From Verrucomicrobiota bacterium (GTDB taxonomy: Bacteria; Verrucomicrobiota; Verrucomicrobiia; Limisphaerales; Fontisphaeraceae), in contig JBAXGN010000006.1 of assembly GCA_037139415.1 (NCBI GenBank), positions 1 to 64,000 of the forward strand: a stretch of DNA of 64,000 nucleotides, given 5' to 3'. A model generated the notes under the pieces. It made no database searches. It was not told the origin of the DNA and saw nothing but the letters and a program-made list of their open reading frames with translations. Numbering within the stretch: position 1 is the stretch's first letter; the number at the start of each line of letters is the position of its first letter. Shown here in pieces: positions 24,874 to 35,016 of this stretch. Both the position numbers and the translations under genes were made by a program.

Positions 24874-26514
24874 ATGGGAAGTAGTGAAACAAGCTGCCCG
24901 TTGCACGATCATGCCGCCTGTCCCGCAGGCGGTGAGGCGTCCGTTTACCATCCTTCTGGGGCACAGGGATGTCGTGTGGTGGATGAATTGAGTCTGTTGT
25001 TCGACATTACCTATACGTTGGAAAGCAGCTTGGAATTGCGGAACGTCATACGTCCGGTTTTGCTACGGATGGCGGAGGTCCTGGGTTTGCGCCGCGGGAT
25101 GATAACGATTCTCAACCGTAATCGCGGCGATTGGGCCATCAGCGAGGCCGTCGGGTTACCCGTGGGCGAAGCGAAGGAGGATTATCTGCAACAATGCCGC
25201 GATATTCTCAACCAAGTGGTTAAAACAGGTCAGGCGGTCGTGGTGCCCGATATTCGGAACGAGCCAAGCCTGCGGCCTAGCCGCACAGGTGAGGGCGATG
25301 GCACGGGGGCGACACCCGAGACTGGCCTCATCGCGTTCCTGTGTGTTCCCATTAAATTTGGCGACGAAGTGGTGGGCGGTTTGAGCGTGGAACGGAGTGA
25401 AAATGCGCGTTCCAACTTGGCGGCGGATCGCCGTTTGCTTTCGCTCATTGCCAACTCGATCGCCCAGACCGTGCATTTCCACCGTGACACCCACGAGAAG
25501 CTGGATGCCTTGAAGGTGGAAAACGAGCGACTGCAAGAGCAAATTAAAAGCAGCTTTCGGCCACAGCACATTATTGGCAATTCCAACGCCATGCGCACGG
25601 TGTATCTGCACATCGAGCAAGTGGCCAACAGCATCACGACGGTCCTCATCCGGGGTGAAAGCGGCACCGGCAAAGAGCTGGTCGCGCGCGCGCTGCATGA
25701 GCAAAGCCCGAGAAAAAGCAAGGGGTTCGTCAAGTTTAATTGCGCGGCGTTGCCGGAATCTATCATAGAAAGCGAGTTGTTCGGCCATGAGCGCGGCGCA
25801 TTCACCGGGGCCATCGCCATGCGCAAGGGGCGTTTCGAGATCGCCAGTGGCGGCACCATGTTTCTGGATGAAATCGGCGATGTCACTCCGGCCACCCAGG
25901 TTAAATTACTGCGTATTCTGCAAGAGAAGGAGTTTGAACGCGTGGGTGGCCATACGCCCATCAAGTGTGACGTGCGTATCATCACCGCCACCAGCCGGAA
26001 CCTTGAGGAGATGATCGAACAAGGCAAGTTTCGGCCCGACCTGTATTACCGTCTGAATGTCTTTCCCATCTACCTGCCGCCGCTACGCGACCGCAAAGCC
26101 GACCTGCTGCTGCTGGCGGATGCGTTTGTGGAAAAGTTCAGCCGTGTGAACAACAAAAACGTGCGGCGCATTTCGACGGCGGCGATTGACCTGCTGATGA
26201 GCTACCACTGGCCGGGCAACGTGCGCGAATTGGAAAATTGCATCGAGCGCGCGGTGCTGCTTTGCCCCGGGCAATCCATTGAGGCGCATCATCTGCCGCC
26301 CACGCTGCAAAAGAAGGCCCCGACCGAAACTGGCCCGTCCGGCACCCTGGATACCGCGGTCGCCGCGCTCGAATATGAAATGATTGTGGCGGAACTCAAA
26401 AGTTGCGATGGCAACATGTCCAAAGCCGCGCGTAACCTGGGGTTGACCGAACGCCAAATGGGCCTGCGCATAAAAAAATACGGCGTGGACTTCAAACGTT
26501 TTCGTCCGGCTTAA
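24874..26514 (+). CDS. Sigma-54-dependent transcriptional activator with GAF domain (NifA-like architecture)
   Basis: The activator has 546 residues. A Cys/His-containing N-terminal tail (CPLHDHAACPAGGE) precedes a GAF sensor domain (about 35-200). The AAA+ sigma-54 activation domain has Walker A GESGTGKE (about 262-269), the sigma-54-contacting loop GAFTGA (about 308-313), and FLDEIGD as Walker B. A Fis-type helix-turn-helix closes the protein (MSKAARNLGLTERQMGLRIK). The order GAF-AAA-HTH is that of NifA, NorR-like and FhlA-like activators. The N-terminal cysteines might sense redox state, but that is speculation. It stands alone between the haem operon and argA; targets are unknown. Confidence 0.9.
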   Translation: MGSSETSCPLHDHAACPAGGEASVYHPSGAQGCRVVDELSLLFDITYTLESSLELRNVIRPVLLRMAEVLGLRRGMITILNRNRGDWAISEAVGLPVGEAKEDYLQQCRDILNQVVKTGQAVVVPDIRNEPSLRPSRTGEGDGTGATPETGLIAFLCVPIKFGDEVVGGLSVERSENARSNLAADRRLLSLIANSIAQTVHFHRDTHEKLDALKVENERLQEQIKSSFRPQHIIGNSNAMRTVYLHIEQVANSITTVLIRGESGTGKELVARALHEQSPRKSKGFVKFNCAALPESIIESELFGHERGAFTGAIAMRKGRFEIASGGTMFLDEIGDVTPATQVKLLRILQEKEFERVGGHTPIKCDVRIITATSRNLEEMIEQGKFRPDLYYRLNVFPIYLPPLRDRKADLLLLADAFVEKFSRVNNKNVRRISTAAIDLLMSYHWPGNVRELENCIERAVLLCPGQSIEAHHLPPTLQKKAPTETGPSGTLDTAVAALEYEMIVAELKSCDGNMSKAARNLGLTERQMGLRIKKYGVDFKRFRPA

Positions 26515-26785
26515 GGTTGGCAGCGGTCCCCGGTATATCGCGGTTCACATAGCCACCAATGGGTGGCGGTTGGTGGGTTTATTCCGTTCCGCCCCAGCTT
26601 GCTGCCAGTCCGTTTATCCGCAATATCGCGTTCGCCATGTTTCATTTTTTTCATTTTATGATTGAATATATTCCTTCACTGGTCTTAAAGCATAGCCTGC
26701 ATGGTTTGCCATGGGTGAATTGTGCTGCCAGCGGCCCAATAACTGGGAATAACCTGACAACGATAACTGTTACCGAAAGCGAAAC
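26515..26785. other. Intergenic region (271 bp) before argA
   Basis: Holds a hairpin at 26553-26576 (CCACCAA pairing with TTGGTGG, 10-base loop) followed by GTTTATT, a weak candidate terminator for the sigma-54 activator gene. The rest is AT-richer and presumably holds the argA promoter; no clear motif was found. Confidence 0.35.
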
Positions 26786-28066
26786 GTGAAACTGACTGAC
26801 CTGCGCGGGATACTGCAATACATTCCGCGATTTCGAGAGAAGACGTTCATCCTGGCTGTGGATGGGGTGATCGTCACGGGGGAAAACTTTGCCAATTTAC
26901 TGCTCGATGTGGCGGTGCTCCGCTCGCTCAGCATTCGCGTCGTGATTGTGCATGGCGCCTCGGCGCAGATCAAAGCCTTGGGCGAGGCGCAGAATGTCAC
27001 CCCCTCGGACCTCGAAGGTTCCGGGGTAACCGATGAGGCGACCTTGAACCTGTCGCTGACGGCCGCGAACCGGTTGACACACGAAATTCTGGAGGGGTTG
27101 TCCACGAATGATTTGCGGGCCGTGTGCCCCAACGCCATCATCGCTCACCCATTGGGCATTCTGCACAGTGTGGACCACCTCTTTACCGGCAAGGTCGAAC
27201 GGGTGGATGGCGAATTGCTGCAAACCCTGCTCGCCCAAGGCATCGTGCCGGTCATTCCGCCGCTTGGTTTTGACGGTGATGGCAAAACGTATCGGGTAAA
27301 TTCGGATCATGTCGCGGTGGCGGTCGGTGAATCGCTGAAGGCAGCCAAGCTCATCTTTATCACCAACGTGGATGGGCTGATCGTCAAGGGGCAGTTGGTC
27401 CGGCAAATCCTCGGCAGTGAATTGGATCAATTGTTGTCCAGCCGCAAATCGGAGGTTGCGCCGGAGTCGCAGTCCAAGGCGACGTTTGCCGCGCAAGCCA
27501 TTCGGGCCGGTGTGCCGCGGGTGCATATCATCAACGGCAAAGAGGATATGGGGTTGTTGGCGGAGGTGTTTTCCAACGAAGGTATTGGCACCCTGATTTA
27601 TGCCAACGAATACCAGCAGGTTCGGCGGGCCATGAAAAAGGACATTCGCCACATCCTGCTGTTGACCAAGCACTCGGTGGAAAGCGAGGAGTTACTCAAG
27701 CGGACGCGACCGATGATCGAAAAGCAGCTCAACGACTATTACATTTTTGAAATTGATAAGAATCCGGTGGCTTGCGTGGCGCTGCACCTGTATCCCGAAA
27801 AAAACATGGGGGAATTGGCCTGCCTGTTTGTGAGTCCCTCGCATGAAAACCAAGGGATCGGACAAAAGTTGGTGCAGTATCTTGAAAGCAAAGGGCGGGA
27901 GATGGGGTTGGACGCCATTTTTGCCTTGTCCACCCAGGCGTTTACGTATTTTCAATCCAAGGGCGGATTTGTGGAAGGCACGCCGGAAGATTTGCCGCCG
28001 TCGCGACGCGAGAAATACGAGCAAAGCGGACGCAAATCAAAGGTGTTGATCCGCAAGCTGAAATAA
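26786..28066 (+). CDS. argA: Amino-acid N-acetyltransferase (N-acetylglutamate synthase)
   Basis: The enzyme makes N-acetylglutamate from acetyl-CoA and glutamate, the entry to arginine synthesis. It has 426 residues from GTG 26786. The N-terminal amino-acid-kinase-like domain (1 to about 290) contains VVIVHGASAQIKA and VIPPLGFDGDGKTYRVNSDH. The C-terminal GNAT domain (about 300-420) contains ACLFVSPSHENQGIGQKLV, the acetyl-CoA loop. The length and domain order match classical ArgA (E. coli 443). It is monocistronic here, with no other arginine gene nearby. Arginine feedback through the kinase-like domain is known for the family. Confidence 0.92.
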   Translation: MKLTDLRGILQYIPRFREKTFILAVDGVIVTGENFANLLLDVAVLRSLSIRVVIVHGASAQIKALGEAQNVTPSDLEGSGVTDEATLNLSLTAANRLTHEILEGLSTNDLRAVCPNAIIAHPLGILHSVDHLFTGKVERVDGELLQTLLAQGIVPVIPPLGFDGDGKTYRVNSDHVAVAVGESLKAAKLIFITNVDGLIVKGQLVRQILGSELDQLLSSRKSEVAPESQSKATFAAQAIRAGVPRVHIINGKEDMGLLAEVFSNEGIGTLIYANEYQQVRRAMKKDIRHILLLTKHSVESEELLKRTRPMIEKQLNDYYIFEIDKNPVACVALHLYPEKNMGELACLFVSPSHENQGIGQKLVQYLESKGREMGLDAIFALSTQAFTYFQSKGGFVEGTPEDLPPSRREKYEQSGRKSKVLIRKLK

Positions 28067-28107
28067 GTTGGAGATAACCGGTCAGCGCAGCGTCGGTCCT
28101 CGCCTGA

Positions 28108-29109
28108 TTACCGGTTGACTTTGAGGATCATGGGCGGCTGATTGTTGACTTGGATGGTGACTTGGTCCTGGGCGATGTCGAGGCATTTAACGATACATTT
28201 TTGGCCGGCGGCAATGACTTCGGCGCTTTCATTCTTGAGGATTAACACCCCGTTAAGGAACACGCGGGAGCGCTCGCCGGCAATCATCACGCCGTTAATC
28301 TTAAACAGTTGGTTTTTGGCATCCTCGGCCTGGGGGGACAGTTTGGTTTCCGCGCCCGCGCCCGCGGTGGGGGACTTGGTGAGCACTGTGGTCTGCAAGC
28401 GCTGTTGCAGTTGCGTGAAGAGGTTGGTTTGTTGGTGGAACTTGACCATGGCTTGCGCAAATGCAGCCTGGCGTTTCAGGTCCAACTGGCGCACTTCCAC
28501 CAAGTTGCTGCGGCTGGTGGTTAGCACGCGCGTGACGATCGACTGGTACTGTTCGGCACTGGCGTGCAATTCAGGCGAGATGGCGACGACCCAGGTGGTG
28601 GCCTCCGTAAACCCTCGCTCTCGCGATTCGGCCCCGGGATTGCGCAGAATGGCGTATTTCATGGAATTGGTGAGGCGGGTAAACTCGGCATCCTTGTCGC
28701 GGATCAGGGCATTGGTGAGGGAACGGAATTGGTCCATGGCCAACGCCTTGCGCATGGCGGCGTGGTCCGCCAAGGCGGGAACTTGTTTGCCGATGACGGT
28801 GGCCATCTCTTGGGCCAGCTCAAAATAGGACGGCATGACATCGGGATGACGATTCAGGCCGGCGATGACGGTGTTGTATTGTTTCCAAGTCCAGTCATCC
28901 GGACCGTCGGAAACTTTGGATTCCGATTTCGCCGTGTTGCTTTTGGACGCCTTGGTGCCAGGTAAAGTGGCCACGGCCGGTTTGGTTTGGGCGGAGGCCG
29001 ACTTGATGGGGGGTGGATTTTCCGAGTTCGCCGGTTTTTTGCAGGCAGACAACGCCAACAACGCCCAGATTAGGGCGCTCGAAAAGAAAATCCAACCACG
29101 TTGTTTCAT
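28108..29109 (-). CDS. Predicted lipoprotein, unknown function
   Basis: The 333-residue protein has a lipoprotein signal with lipobox LSAC (Cys23). A low-complexity Lys/Ser/Thr/Pro linker runs to about residue 65. A helical middle part follows (about 70-250, with LTNSMKYAILRN and QLQQRLQTT). The C-terminal ~60 residues are beta-rich (VMIAGERSRVFLNGVLIL, then KCLDIAQDQVTIQVNNQPP) and recall the HR/PilP-like domain of secretion and pilus assembly lipoproteins, in which a short barrel reads 'I-x-I-x-G-x-x-R-V-F-L-N'. No family was firmly recognised. It converges with argA; an imperfect inverted repeat (AACCGGTCAG ... ACCGGTT, 28076-28116) spans the junction. Confidence 0.65.
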   Translation of the reverse strand: MKQRGWIFFSSALIWALLALSACKKPANSENPPPIKSASAQTKPAVATLPGTKASKSNTAKSESKVSDGPDDWTWKQYNTVIAGLNRHPDVMPSYFELAQEMATVIGKQVPALADHAAMRKALAMDQFRSLTNALIRDKDAEFTRLTNSMKYAILRNPGAESRERGFTEATTWVVAISPELHASAEQYQSIVTRVLTTSRSNLVEVRQLDLKRQAAFAQAMVKFHQQTNLFTQLQQRLQTTVLTKSPTAGAGAETKLSPQAEDAKNQLFKINGVMIAGERSRVFLNGVLILKNESAEVIAAGQKCIVKCLDIAQDQVTIQVNNQPPMILKVNR

Positions 29110-29249
29110 TGAGGAAAGGATGCCACAAAATCGGTGGTTGGCACGGAAAAAATGGGGGCATAATTCGCTTGATAAAATCGCGGATGGGCCGCAAGGTAAT
29201 TTGCCGACAGCAAATTCTATGAGAACTTGGCCGCGCAGAGATTGAAGCT

Positions 29250-30521
29250 ATGATGCCCCCCATGAAATATCCCGGAAGAAGTCATCCTCCCGGCGACGTT
29301 AAGTTGCCGCCGCGCTATATGCGCAAGCTCGCCCCCCCGGTCGGCAGCGAAAGTTGGATCAAACCGTGGGCGCAATTGCGGACTTTTAATTTTCATCCGT
29401 CGCTTTTCCCTGCCATGGTTGGCGCGGTATCGCCTGAAGCCACACCGGGCGGGTTGGTGGCGGTGTATGACAAGGAGGGAAAGCACTTTGGCACCGGCAT
29501 GTTCAATCCCACCGCGCGCGTGCCGCTGCGGGTGTTTCATCACGGGCCGGAGCCGGTGGGGGAAGACCACTTGGATCGTTCCGTGGAGCAAGCGCTGGCC
29601 ATGCGCTTGGACATATTCAAGTTACCGGAGCAAACGGATGCGTTTCGGGTGATCAACTCGGATGGGGACGCGTTGGGCGGCTTGATCATAGACCGCTATG
29701 CCGACGTATTGAGCATTGAAGTGCATAGTCTGGGCATTTACCAGCGTCTGCCGCGCTGGCTGCCCATGCTGCACGCGCGCCTGGGCACCAAACGCATCCG
29801 GTTGACGGTGGATTCGTATGTCGCCAAGGTGGAGGGCATCCGCGATTTGCCGGAGATACCGAGCGACGCGGTGCGCAAGGTGCATGTGCGCGAGCATGGG
29901 TTGCGTTACGAGGTGGATTTCGCGGAGGGCCACAAGACCGGCTTTTTCTGCGATCAACGGGATAACCGTCTAAAGTTCGCCCGGATGGTGCAGGGCCGGC
30001 GGGTGTTGGACTTGTGCTGTTATACTGGTGGCTTTTCCGTGGGCGCGGCGGTGTTGGGCAAGTCGGAGGATGTCACCGGGGTGGATTTGGACGAGGACGC
30101 CATCGCTCAGGCGCGACGCAACGGGAACCTGAACCACCAGAACCGGATTCAATGGGTGCATGCAGACGCGTTCACGTATGCGCGGCAGATGTACAAGAAC
30201 GGCCAACGCTGGCCGGTGGTGATGTTGGACCCACCCAAGCTGATGGAGAGCCGTGAAACGGAATGGGAGGGCTGGCGCAAGTACGAGGACCTGAATGGAC
30301 TGGGCATTGCGCTGGTGGAACCGGGCGGTTTGCTGGTAACCTGTTCGTGCTCCGGGCTGGTTTCAATGGAGGAGTTTGAGCACGTGGTGATTCGTGCTGC
30401 GCATAAGCAGCACCGGCGCTTGCAAATTTTCGACCGGACCGGCGCCGGGCCGGACCACCCGATGATGTCGAACTGCCCGGAGAGCCAGTACTTGAAAGTG
30501 ATCTGGAGTTTGGTGCGCTGA
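29250..30521 (+). CDS. Class I SAM-dependent rRNA methyltransferase, RlmI-like
   Basis: The 423-residue protein has a PUA-like N-terminal domain (about 30-110), then an EEHEE-type domain with GDALGGLIIDRYADVLSIEV. The SAM-binding Rossmann domain contains VLDLCCYTGGFSVGAAV (motif I), VTGVDLDEDAIAQARRN and VVMLDPPKLMES (motif IV, DPPK). TCSCSG is the conserved late motif holding the cysteine of the 23S m5C1962 family. Together these indicate a 5-methylcytosine rRNA methyltransferase related to RlmI; the exact target base is inferred. The gene is monocistronic, 64 bp upstream of a pseudopilin gene. Confidence 0.88.
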   Translation: MMPPMKYPGRSHPPGDVKLPPRYMRKLAPPVGSESWIKPWAQLRTFNFHPSLFPAMVGAVSPEATPGGLVAVYDKEGKHFGTGMFNPTARVPLRVFHHGPEPVGEDHLDRSVEQALAMRLDIFKLPEQTDAFRVINSDGDALGGLIIDRYADVLSIEVHSLGIYQRLPRWLPMLHARLGTKRIRLTVDSYVAKVEGIRDLPEIPSDAVRKVHVREHGLRYEVDFAEGHKTGFFCDQRDNRLKFARMVQGRRVLDLCCYTGGFSVGAAVLGKSEDVTGVDLDEDAIAQARRNGNLNHQNRIQWVHADAFTYARQMYKNGQRWPVVMLDPPKLMESRETEWEGWRKYEDLNGLGIALVEPGGLLVTCSCSGLVSMEEFEHVVIRAAHKQHRRLQIFDRTGAGPDHPMMSNCPESQYLKVIWSLVR

Positions 30522-30585
30522 AAAGCACCTTAATAACGGTTGCAATTTCAGCGGGTATCGGTTATGTTCAACATAAGATTGGGAC

Positions 30586-31428
30586 ATGAACAACCGCGAT
30601 CGTAACGGAACCACGGCAGACAAACACGTGGGGCGAGGGTGCTGTACCGGCCACAACGGATCGGCGCTCGGGTTCACGCTCATTGAGTTGCTGGTTGTGA
30701 TTGCCATAATAGCGATTCTCGCAAGCCTGCTGTTGCCCGCGATGGCTGGCGCCAAAGCTCGAGGAATTTCCATTACCTGCCTGAACAATCTTAAGCAGTT
30801 GCAGTATTGTTGGCACATGTACGCCCATGATAATGAGGACGTGATACCGCCGAATAATTTCGTTTTCGGAGTGGTGATGGGCACCACCAACGGGCCATCC
30901 CTTAAGGAGAGTGATATGTCCTGGTTTAGTGGTATCGCACCCCAGGACACCAACGTAATCACTGCTGGCAACTCACTCTTGTTCAACTATAATCAAAGCC
31001 AGTCCATTTATCATTGCCCGGCTGATCAATCCACAGTGGACGGCTTCCCGCAGGTACTACGCAATCGCAGCTACAACGTTAGTAATAGCGCAAATTGCCA
31101 CGCCGCCGATGGCTTTCGCCTATACAACGAGATTTCAAATCCGGCCAGCTTGTTCACGTTCATTGACACCCACGAGGATACCATCTGGGATACCACGTTC
31201 GGCGTGATCAGCCAGACTGATTTTTGGCGTGATTACTGGTTGGATATCCCGGCGGATCGCCACATGCAAGGGGCGAACATCGCCTTTGCCGACGGTCATG
31301 CGGAACATTGGAAGTGGCGGGTGCCAAAACCCGGGATGGCCATTTTTTGCCAACGTGCTTATAATAACGATGACTTGCAGGATTTGCGCCGTCTCCAGCA
31401 GCATATCAAGGGCGCCGGTGGTAACTGA
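30586..31428 (+). CDS. Prepilin-type pseudopilin, H-X9-DG type
   Basis: The protein has 280 residues. A 29-residue charged leader ends at Gly29 and the mature N-terminus is [20 protein letters not shown], with the invariant Glu at +5 (E34), so it is a substrate for prepilin peptidase. [21 protein letters not shown] is the standard 'C-x-N-N-L-K-Q' helix of the DUF1559-type family. The C-terminal [19 protein letters not shown] carries the H-x9-DG signature. Such proteins are numerous in Verrucomicrobiota and Planctomycetota and are thought to form part of type II secretion or pilus-like fibres. The gene is monocistronic. Confidence 0.9.
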   Translation: MNNRDRNGTTADKHVGRGCCTGHNGSALGFTLIELLVVIAIIAILASLLLPAMAGAKARGISITCLNNLKQLQYCWHMYAHDNEDVIPPNNFVFGVVMGTTNGPSLKESDMSWFSGIAPQDTNVITAGNSLLFNYNQSQSIYHCPADQSTVDGFPQVLRNRSYNVSNSANCHAADGFRLYNEISNPASLFTFIDTHEDTIWDTTFGVISQTDFWRDYWLDIPADRHMQGANIAFADGHAEHWKWRVPKPGMAIFCQRAYNNDDLQDLRRLQQHIKGAGGN

Positions 31429-31455
31429 CGGGCGGCGGCACGGGTTTTGAGAAAA

Positions 31456-32454
31456 TTACTTGAGCAGGCGTCGCGCGGCGGTGCGCACGGCGTCGGCAAG
31501 TTCGGCAGGGGATAACACGCGGCAATGCCCCCCCCAGCTTAGCACCCAGCGTTCGATCTCCACCAAGCTCGACAACTGCATCCGTAATTCCAGGCCACCC
31601 TCGGCCAAAGCCGTGAGCTGTTGCGATTCATGCCATTTCTTTTCGCGCACGATCTGGGCCACCGAGGCATCAAAGTGCAGCACCACCTCATAGCGGCCCG
31701 CTCCGGTGTGAACACCAAAGCTGTCGCGCAGCCGTTTTTCGAGGGAGAAGCGGGCGGGACGCGCGAACGTCTGCCCGGTATGCCGCACGGATTGCATTCG
31801 CGCTGGAACGAACGTCCGAATATCCTTGCGCAAATGATCATACGCGAAGAGAAACCACTCTCCGTTGATGTTGGCGAGGTGATACGGGTCCACCACGCGC
31901 GTTTCCGCCTCCGGGGCGCCCGGTTTTTTGTACTTCAATTCGAGCTGCCGCTGGTGGGCGGTGGCGTCCGCCAGCAGCTTGAAAACCTCCAGATTGAGAA
32001 TTGGTTCGGCGCGATGCCGGAAGGAGATGGTCTGCCCCAAATCGGCCAGGTTGATGGAAATGGTATCCGGCAGGGCGGAAGCGACTTTTTTAATGGCTCC
32101 CAACAGCGGTTTTTCAAAGTTCGTGCCGCGATATTGTTCCAGTGCCTTTTCCGCCACCACCAATGCGAATAACTCACCTTCAGTGATTTGCAGGGAGGGA
32201 AAGGAGGTTACTTCCTGCGTGTAATAAAACCCGTTGCGAGCGGGGTCAAAATCAATGGGTAACTCCATGCGGTCCCGCATGAAGGCCAAGTCGCGGGAGA
32301 TGGTTTTATAGCTGACCTCGAGTTGCGCGGCCAAGGTGTATGCATTGGGAAAACGGCCGGCCACCAATTCCTGGTGAACACGCTGCATGCGCTCCAAGGG
32401 CGGACGCGATCCCGCCCGAATCATGGGTTTGAAACTTTTGGAGGCGTGTTTCAC
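31456..32454 (-). CDS. WYL-domain transcriptional regulator
   Basis: The protein has 332 residues from GTG 32454; ATG 32424 is an alternative start. The N-terminal winged HTH (LAAQLEVSYKTISRDLAFMR) is of the DeoR/HTH_11 type. The WYL domain reads VVDPYHLANINGEWFLFAYD, where the W-Y-L positions are W-F-L/F. WYL domains often bind nucleic-acid ligands or nucleotides and control stress or defence genes. It lies 50 bp downstream of rho on the same strand, so it may be co-transcribed with rho. The target is unknown. Confidence 0.88.
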   Translation of the reverse strand: MKHASKSFKPMIRAGSRPPLERMQRVHQELVAGRFPNAYTLAAQLEVSYKTISRDLAFMRDRMELPIDFDPARNGFYYTQEVTSFPSLQITEGELFALVVAEKALEQYRGTNFEKPLLGAIKKVASALPDTISINLADLGQTISFRHRAEPILNLEVFKLLADATAHQRQLELKYKKPGAPEAETRVVDPYHLANINGEWFLFAYDHLRKDIRTFVPARMQSVRHTGQTFARPARFSLEKRLRDSFGVHTGAGRYEVVLHFDASVAQIVREKKWHESQQLTALAEGGLELRMQLSSLVEIERWVLSWGGHCRVLSPAELADAVRTAARRLLK

Positions 32455-32504
32455 GGATCAACGTAACCGACCCGGGGTTCGGCGGATGGAGCCGTGGAAC
32501 CGGT

Positions 32505-33641
32505 CTATTGCCCGCGTTCAAGCCGGGTCAGCAATTCGTCGTTGGTCTTGTGCTTTTTGCAGGCGGCCAACAGCGTTTCCATGGCTTCCACTGGATTGAG
32601 GTCCACCATCATGCGGCGGAGCTTGCGCACGGCTTCGATCTGGTTGGGCGGGAATAATTTTTCCTCTTTGCGGGTGCCGCTCTTGGGAATATCAATTGCC
32701 GGGAACAGGCGGCGATCGGAGAGTTTACGGTCCAGAATCAATTCCATGTTACCGGTGCCCTTAAATTCCTGAAAGATCAGTTCATCCATGCGGCTGCCGG
32801 TATCCACCAACGCGGTGGCAATGATGGTCAGCGAGCCGCCGCCTTCAATTTTACGGGCGGAGGCAAACATCTTGCGGGGGATTTCCAGCGCACGGGCATC
32901 CACACCGCCGGTCATCGTGCGTCCGCTGCCGCCATGCACACTGTTGTAAGCGCGGGCGACGCGGGTGAGCGAATCAAGCAGCACAAACACATCCTTGCCC
33001 GACTCCACCAAGCGCCGGCAACGTTCAATCATGAACCGGGAGAGGCGCACATGGGTTTCCAAATCCTGATCATTGGAAGAGGCCACCACTTCCGCTTTGA
33101 CGGAGCGTTGGAAATCGGTCACTTCCTCGGGGCGTTCGTCAATCAGCAGCACCAGCACCTGGACTTCGGGGTGATTCGCGGCCACTGCGTTGGCAATCTG
33201 CTTGAGTACCGTGGTTTTGCCCGTGCGCGGCGGAGCCACAATCAACCCGCGGGTACCCTTGCCAATCGGGGTCACCAAGTCAATGATGCGGCTCTCGAGC
33301 AGGTCGGGGGTAGTTTCCAATTTGAATTTCTCGATGGGATCAATGGTGGTCAAGTTTTCATACCGGACTGATTTGGTATAATCGGAAAACGGCATCCCGT
33401 TCACCTTGTCCACCGTTTTCAACTGCGGACTGCTGCCGCGATGCGGGGGTTGCAAAGCACCTTCCACTTGGCACCCTTCCCGCAGGAAGCTCTTCTTGAT
33501 GGTGTCCGGGGTGACGAAAATATCGGTCGGCTTGGGCTGAAAATGCCCCTGTTGTGACCGCAGGAACCCGAAGCCCTTTTCGGAAATTTCAAGAAAACCG
33601 GAACCTGTTTCCGGTATGTTGGCGCTTTGCGCTGTACTCAT
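32505..33641 (-). CDS. rho: Transcription termination factor Rho
   Basis: Rho is the RNA-dependent hexameric ATPase helicase that ends transcription. The 378-residue product is read from ATG 33641; an upstream in-frame extension looks non-coding. The cold-shock-like RNA-binding domain (GFLEISEKGFGFLRSQQGHF) is at the N-terminus. The P-loop APPRTGKTTVLKQIA, the DERPEEVTDFQRS segment and the Q-loop GGSGRTMTGGVDARAL follow. The N-terminal helix bundle (about 45 residues) present in E. coli Rho is missing or very short, so the protein is at the small end of the family. The untranslated leader is long (about 320 bp), as in Rho genes that attenuate their own transcription. Confidence 0.93.
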   Translation of the reverse strand: MSTAQSANIPETGSGFLEISEKGFGFLRSQQGHFQPKPTDIFVTPDTIKKSFLREGCQVEGALQPPHRGSSPQLKTVDKVNGMPFSDYTKSVRYENLTTIDPIEKFKLETTPDLLESRIIDLVTPIGKGTRGLIVAPPRTGKTTVLKQIANAVAANHPEVQVLVLLIDERPEEVTDFQRSVKAEVVASSNDQDLETHVRLSRFMIERCRRLVESGKDVFVLLDSLTRVARAYNSVHGGSGRTMTGGVDARALEIPRKMFASARKIEGGGSLTIIATALVDTGSRMDELIFQEFKGTGNMELILDRKLSDRRLFPAIDIPKSGTRKEEKLFPPNQIEAVRKLRRMMVDLNPVEAMETLLAACKKHKTNDELLTRLERGQ

Positions 33642-33961
33642 ATTTGTTACTTTTTTATGCAAACGTTGGTGTCGTCTTGGGTTTAAAAAAACTACCCTTC
33701 GAACTCTTGAATGAATCATGGAACAAACTGGCGAACCGAATAGCTTAAAAAACGAGCCCGCCGCCAGATATTGACCTGCGACGTGCCCAAGCTAACGCCA
33801 TTTAACGTGGCGTGCAACTAAATTTTTCCAGAATTTTGCGAGGCTAGTCACAAGCCCCCGTTGAGATTGGTCGCAATTTGACCGGATTAACACTACCAAA
33901 ACAGCCTACGGCAGCCTTGATTCGCCCAAAGGTTCACCTTGGGGGTGAGACTCGCAAGGGG
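33642..33961. other. Rho leader and cysK downstream region (320 bp)
   Basis: No gene. An inverted repeat ACGCCA (33795-33800) / TGGCGT (33808-33813) with a 7-base loop lies in the probable rho leader. The sequence just before rho is T/A-rich on the coding strand. No clear promoter or cysK terminator was identified. Confidence 0.4.
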
Positions 33962-34945
33962 TTAAGCCCCCACTTCCGCCCGTGCCTCGGCAGCGAGTGG
34001 CGTGCTCAGATAACGCTCTCCCGTTGAACAGGCGATGGTAACAATCAATTTGCCCTTATTTTCTGGCAATTTGGCCAGTTCGATTGCTGCCCAGACATTG
34101 GCGCCGGTGGAAATTCCTACCAAGATACCCTCTTCCTTTGCCAGTCGTCTTGCCATTGCAAATGCGTCATCATTAGCTACTTGCACGCATTCAACAATTT
34201 GAGGATTGCCTTTGCTGTCTTTCAAATGGAGGTTTTTGGGCACGAATCCGGCACCCGTACCCTGAATCTTGTGCGGGCCTGGTTTGATTGGCTGTCCGGC
34301 CAGCGTCTGGGAGATCACCGGAGAGTCCTTGGGTTCCACAGCGACCGCTTTGAAACTGGCACGCAGCGGTTTGATGGTTTCCGTGATGCCGGTGATGGTG
34401 CCGCCAGTGCCCACCGCCGAAACTAAAATATCCACTTTACCATCTGTGTCTTCCCAAATTTCCTTGGCGGTCGTTTGGCGATGGATTTCCGGGTTGGCAG
34501 GATTATCAAATTGCATTGGTATCCAGGCATTTTTCGTTTCCTTGGCAATTTGTTCGGCTCGGGAAATAGCACCGCGCATGCCCTCAGCGCCGGGCGTCAG
34601 GACCAGTTTCGCACCAAGCATTGCCAGCAGCGTGCGCCGCTCCAGCGACATGGTTTCTGGCATGGTCAGGATCAATTTATACCCTCTGGCGGCGCAGACG
34701 AAAGCCAGGGCGATCCCGGTATTTCCGCTGGTGGGCTCGACAATGACGGTGTCCTTGGTGACTAAGCCACGCTTCTCCGCATCAGCAATCATGGACATGC
34801 CAATGCGATCTTTGACACTGCCCAAGGGATTAAAAAACTCGCATTTCAGTAAAATGGTGGCTGGCAGACCAGCCGTAACCTTGTTCAGGCGCACCAAAGG
34901 GGTGCGACCAACCGTTTCCACAATGTCGTTATAAATCTTACCCAT
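33962..34945 (-). CDS. cysK: Cysteine synthase A (O-acetylserine sulfhydrylase)
   Basis: The PLP enzyme joins O-acetylserine and sulfide to make cysteine. It has 327 residues from ATG 34945. The PLP-binding Lys45 is in [11 protein letters not shown], the substrate loop is [11 protein letters not shown], and the phosphate-binding loop is [11 protein letters not shown]. The C-terminal end lies close to the usual position for CysK. It is 71 bp downstream of the HTH-metallo-hydrolase gene on the same strand and perhaps co-transcribed, which would link sulfur metabolism with a thiol-type hydrolase. Confidence 0.95.
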   Translation of the reverse strand: MGKIYNDIVETVGRTPLVRLNKVTAGLPATILLKCEFFNPLGSVKDRIGMSMIADAEKRGLVTKDTVIVEPTSGNTGIALAFVCAARGYKLILTMPETMSLERRTLLAMLGAKLVLTPGAEGMRGAISRAEQIAKETKNAWIPMQFDNPANPEIHRQTTAKEIWEDTDGKVDILVSAVGTGGTITGITETIKPLRASFKAVAVEPKDSPVISQTLAGQPIKPGPHKIQGTGAGFVPKNLHLKDSKGNPQIVECVQVANDDAFAMARRLAKEEGILVGISTGANVWAAIELAKLPENKGKLIVTIACSTGERYLSTPLAAEARAEVGA

Positions 34946-35016
34946 AAGTGTTACATTAGTTATCTGATTGACTTGGTTAAAGTTGGTGTGGATTCGTATT
35001 TTTGCAAGTTTCTTTT

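Noticed and set aside
28076-28116. Inverted repeat between argA and the lipoprotein gene as a terminator
   Set aside because: The loop is about 25 bases and there is no T tract on either strand.
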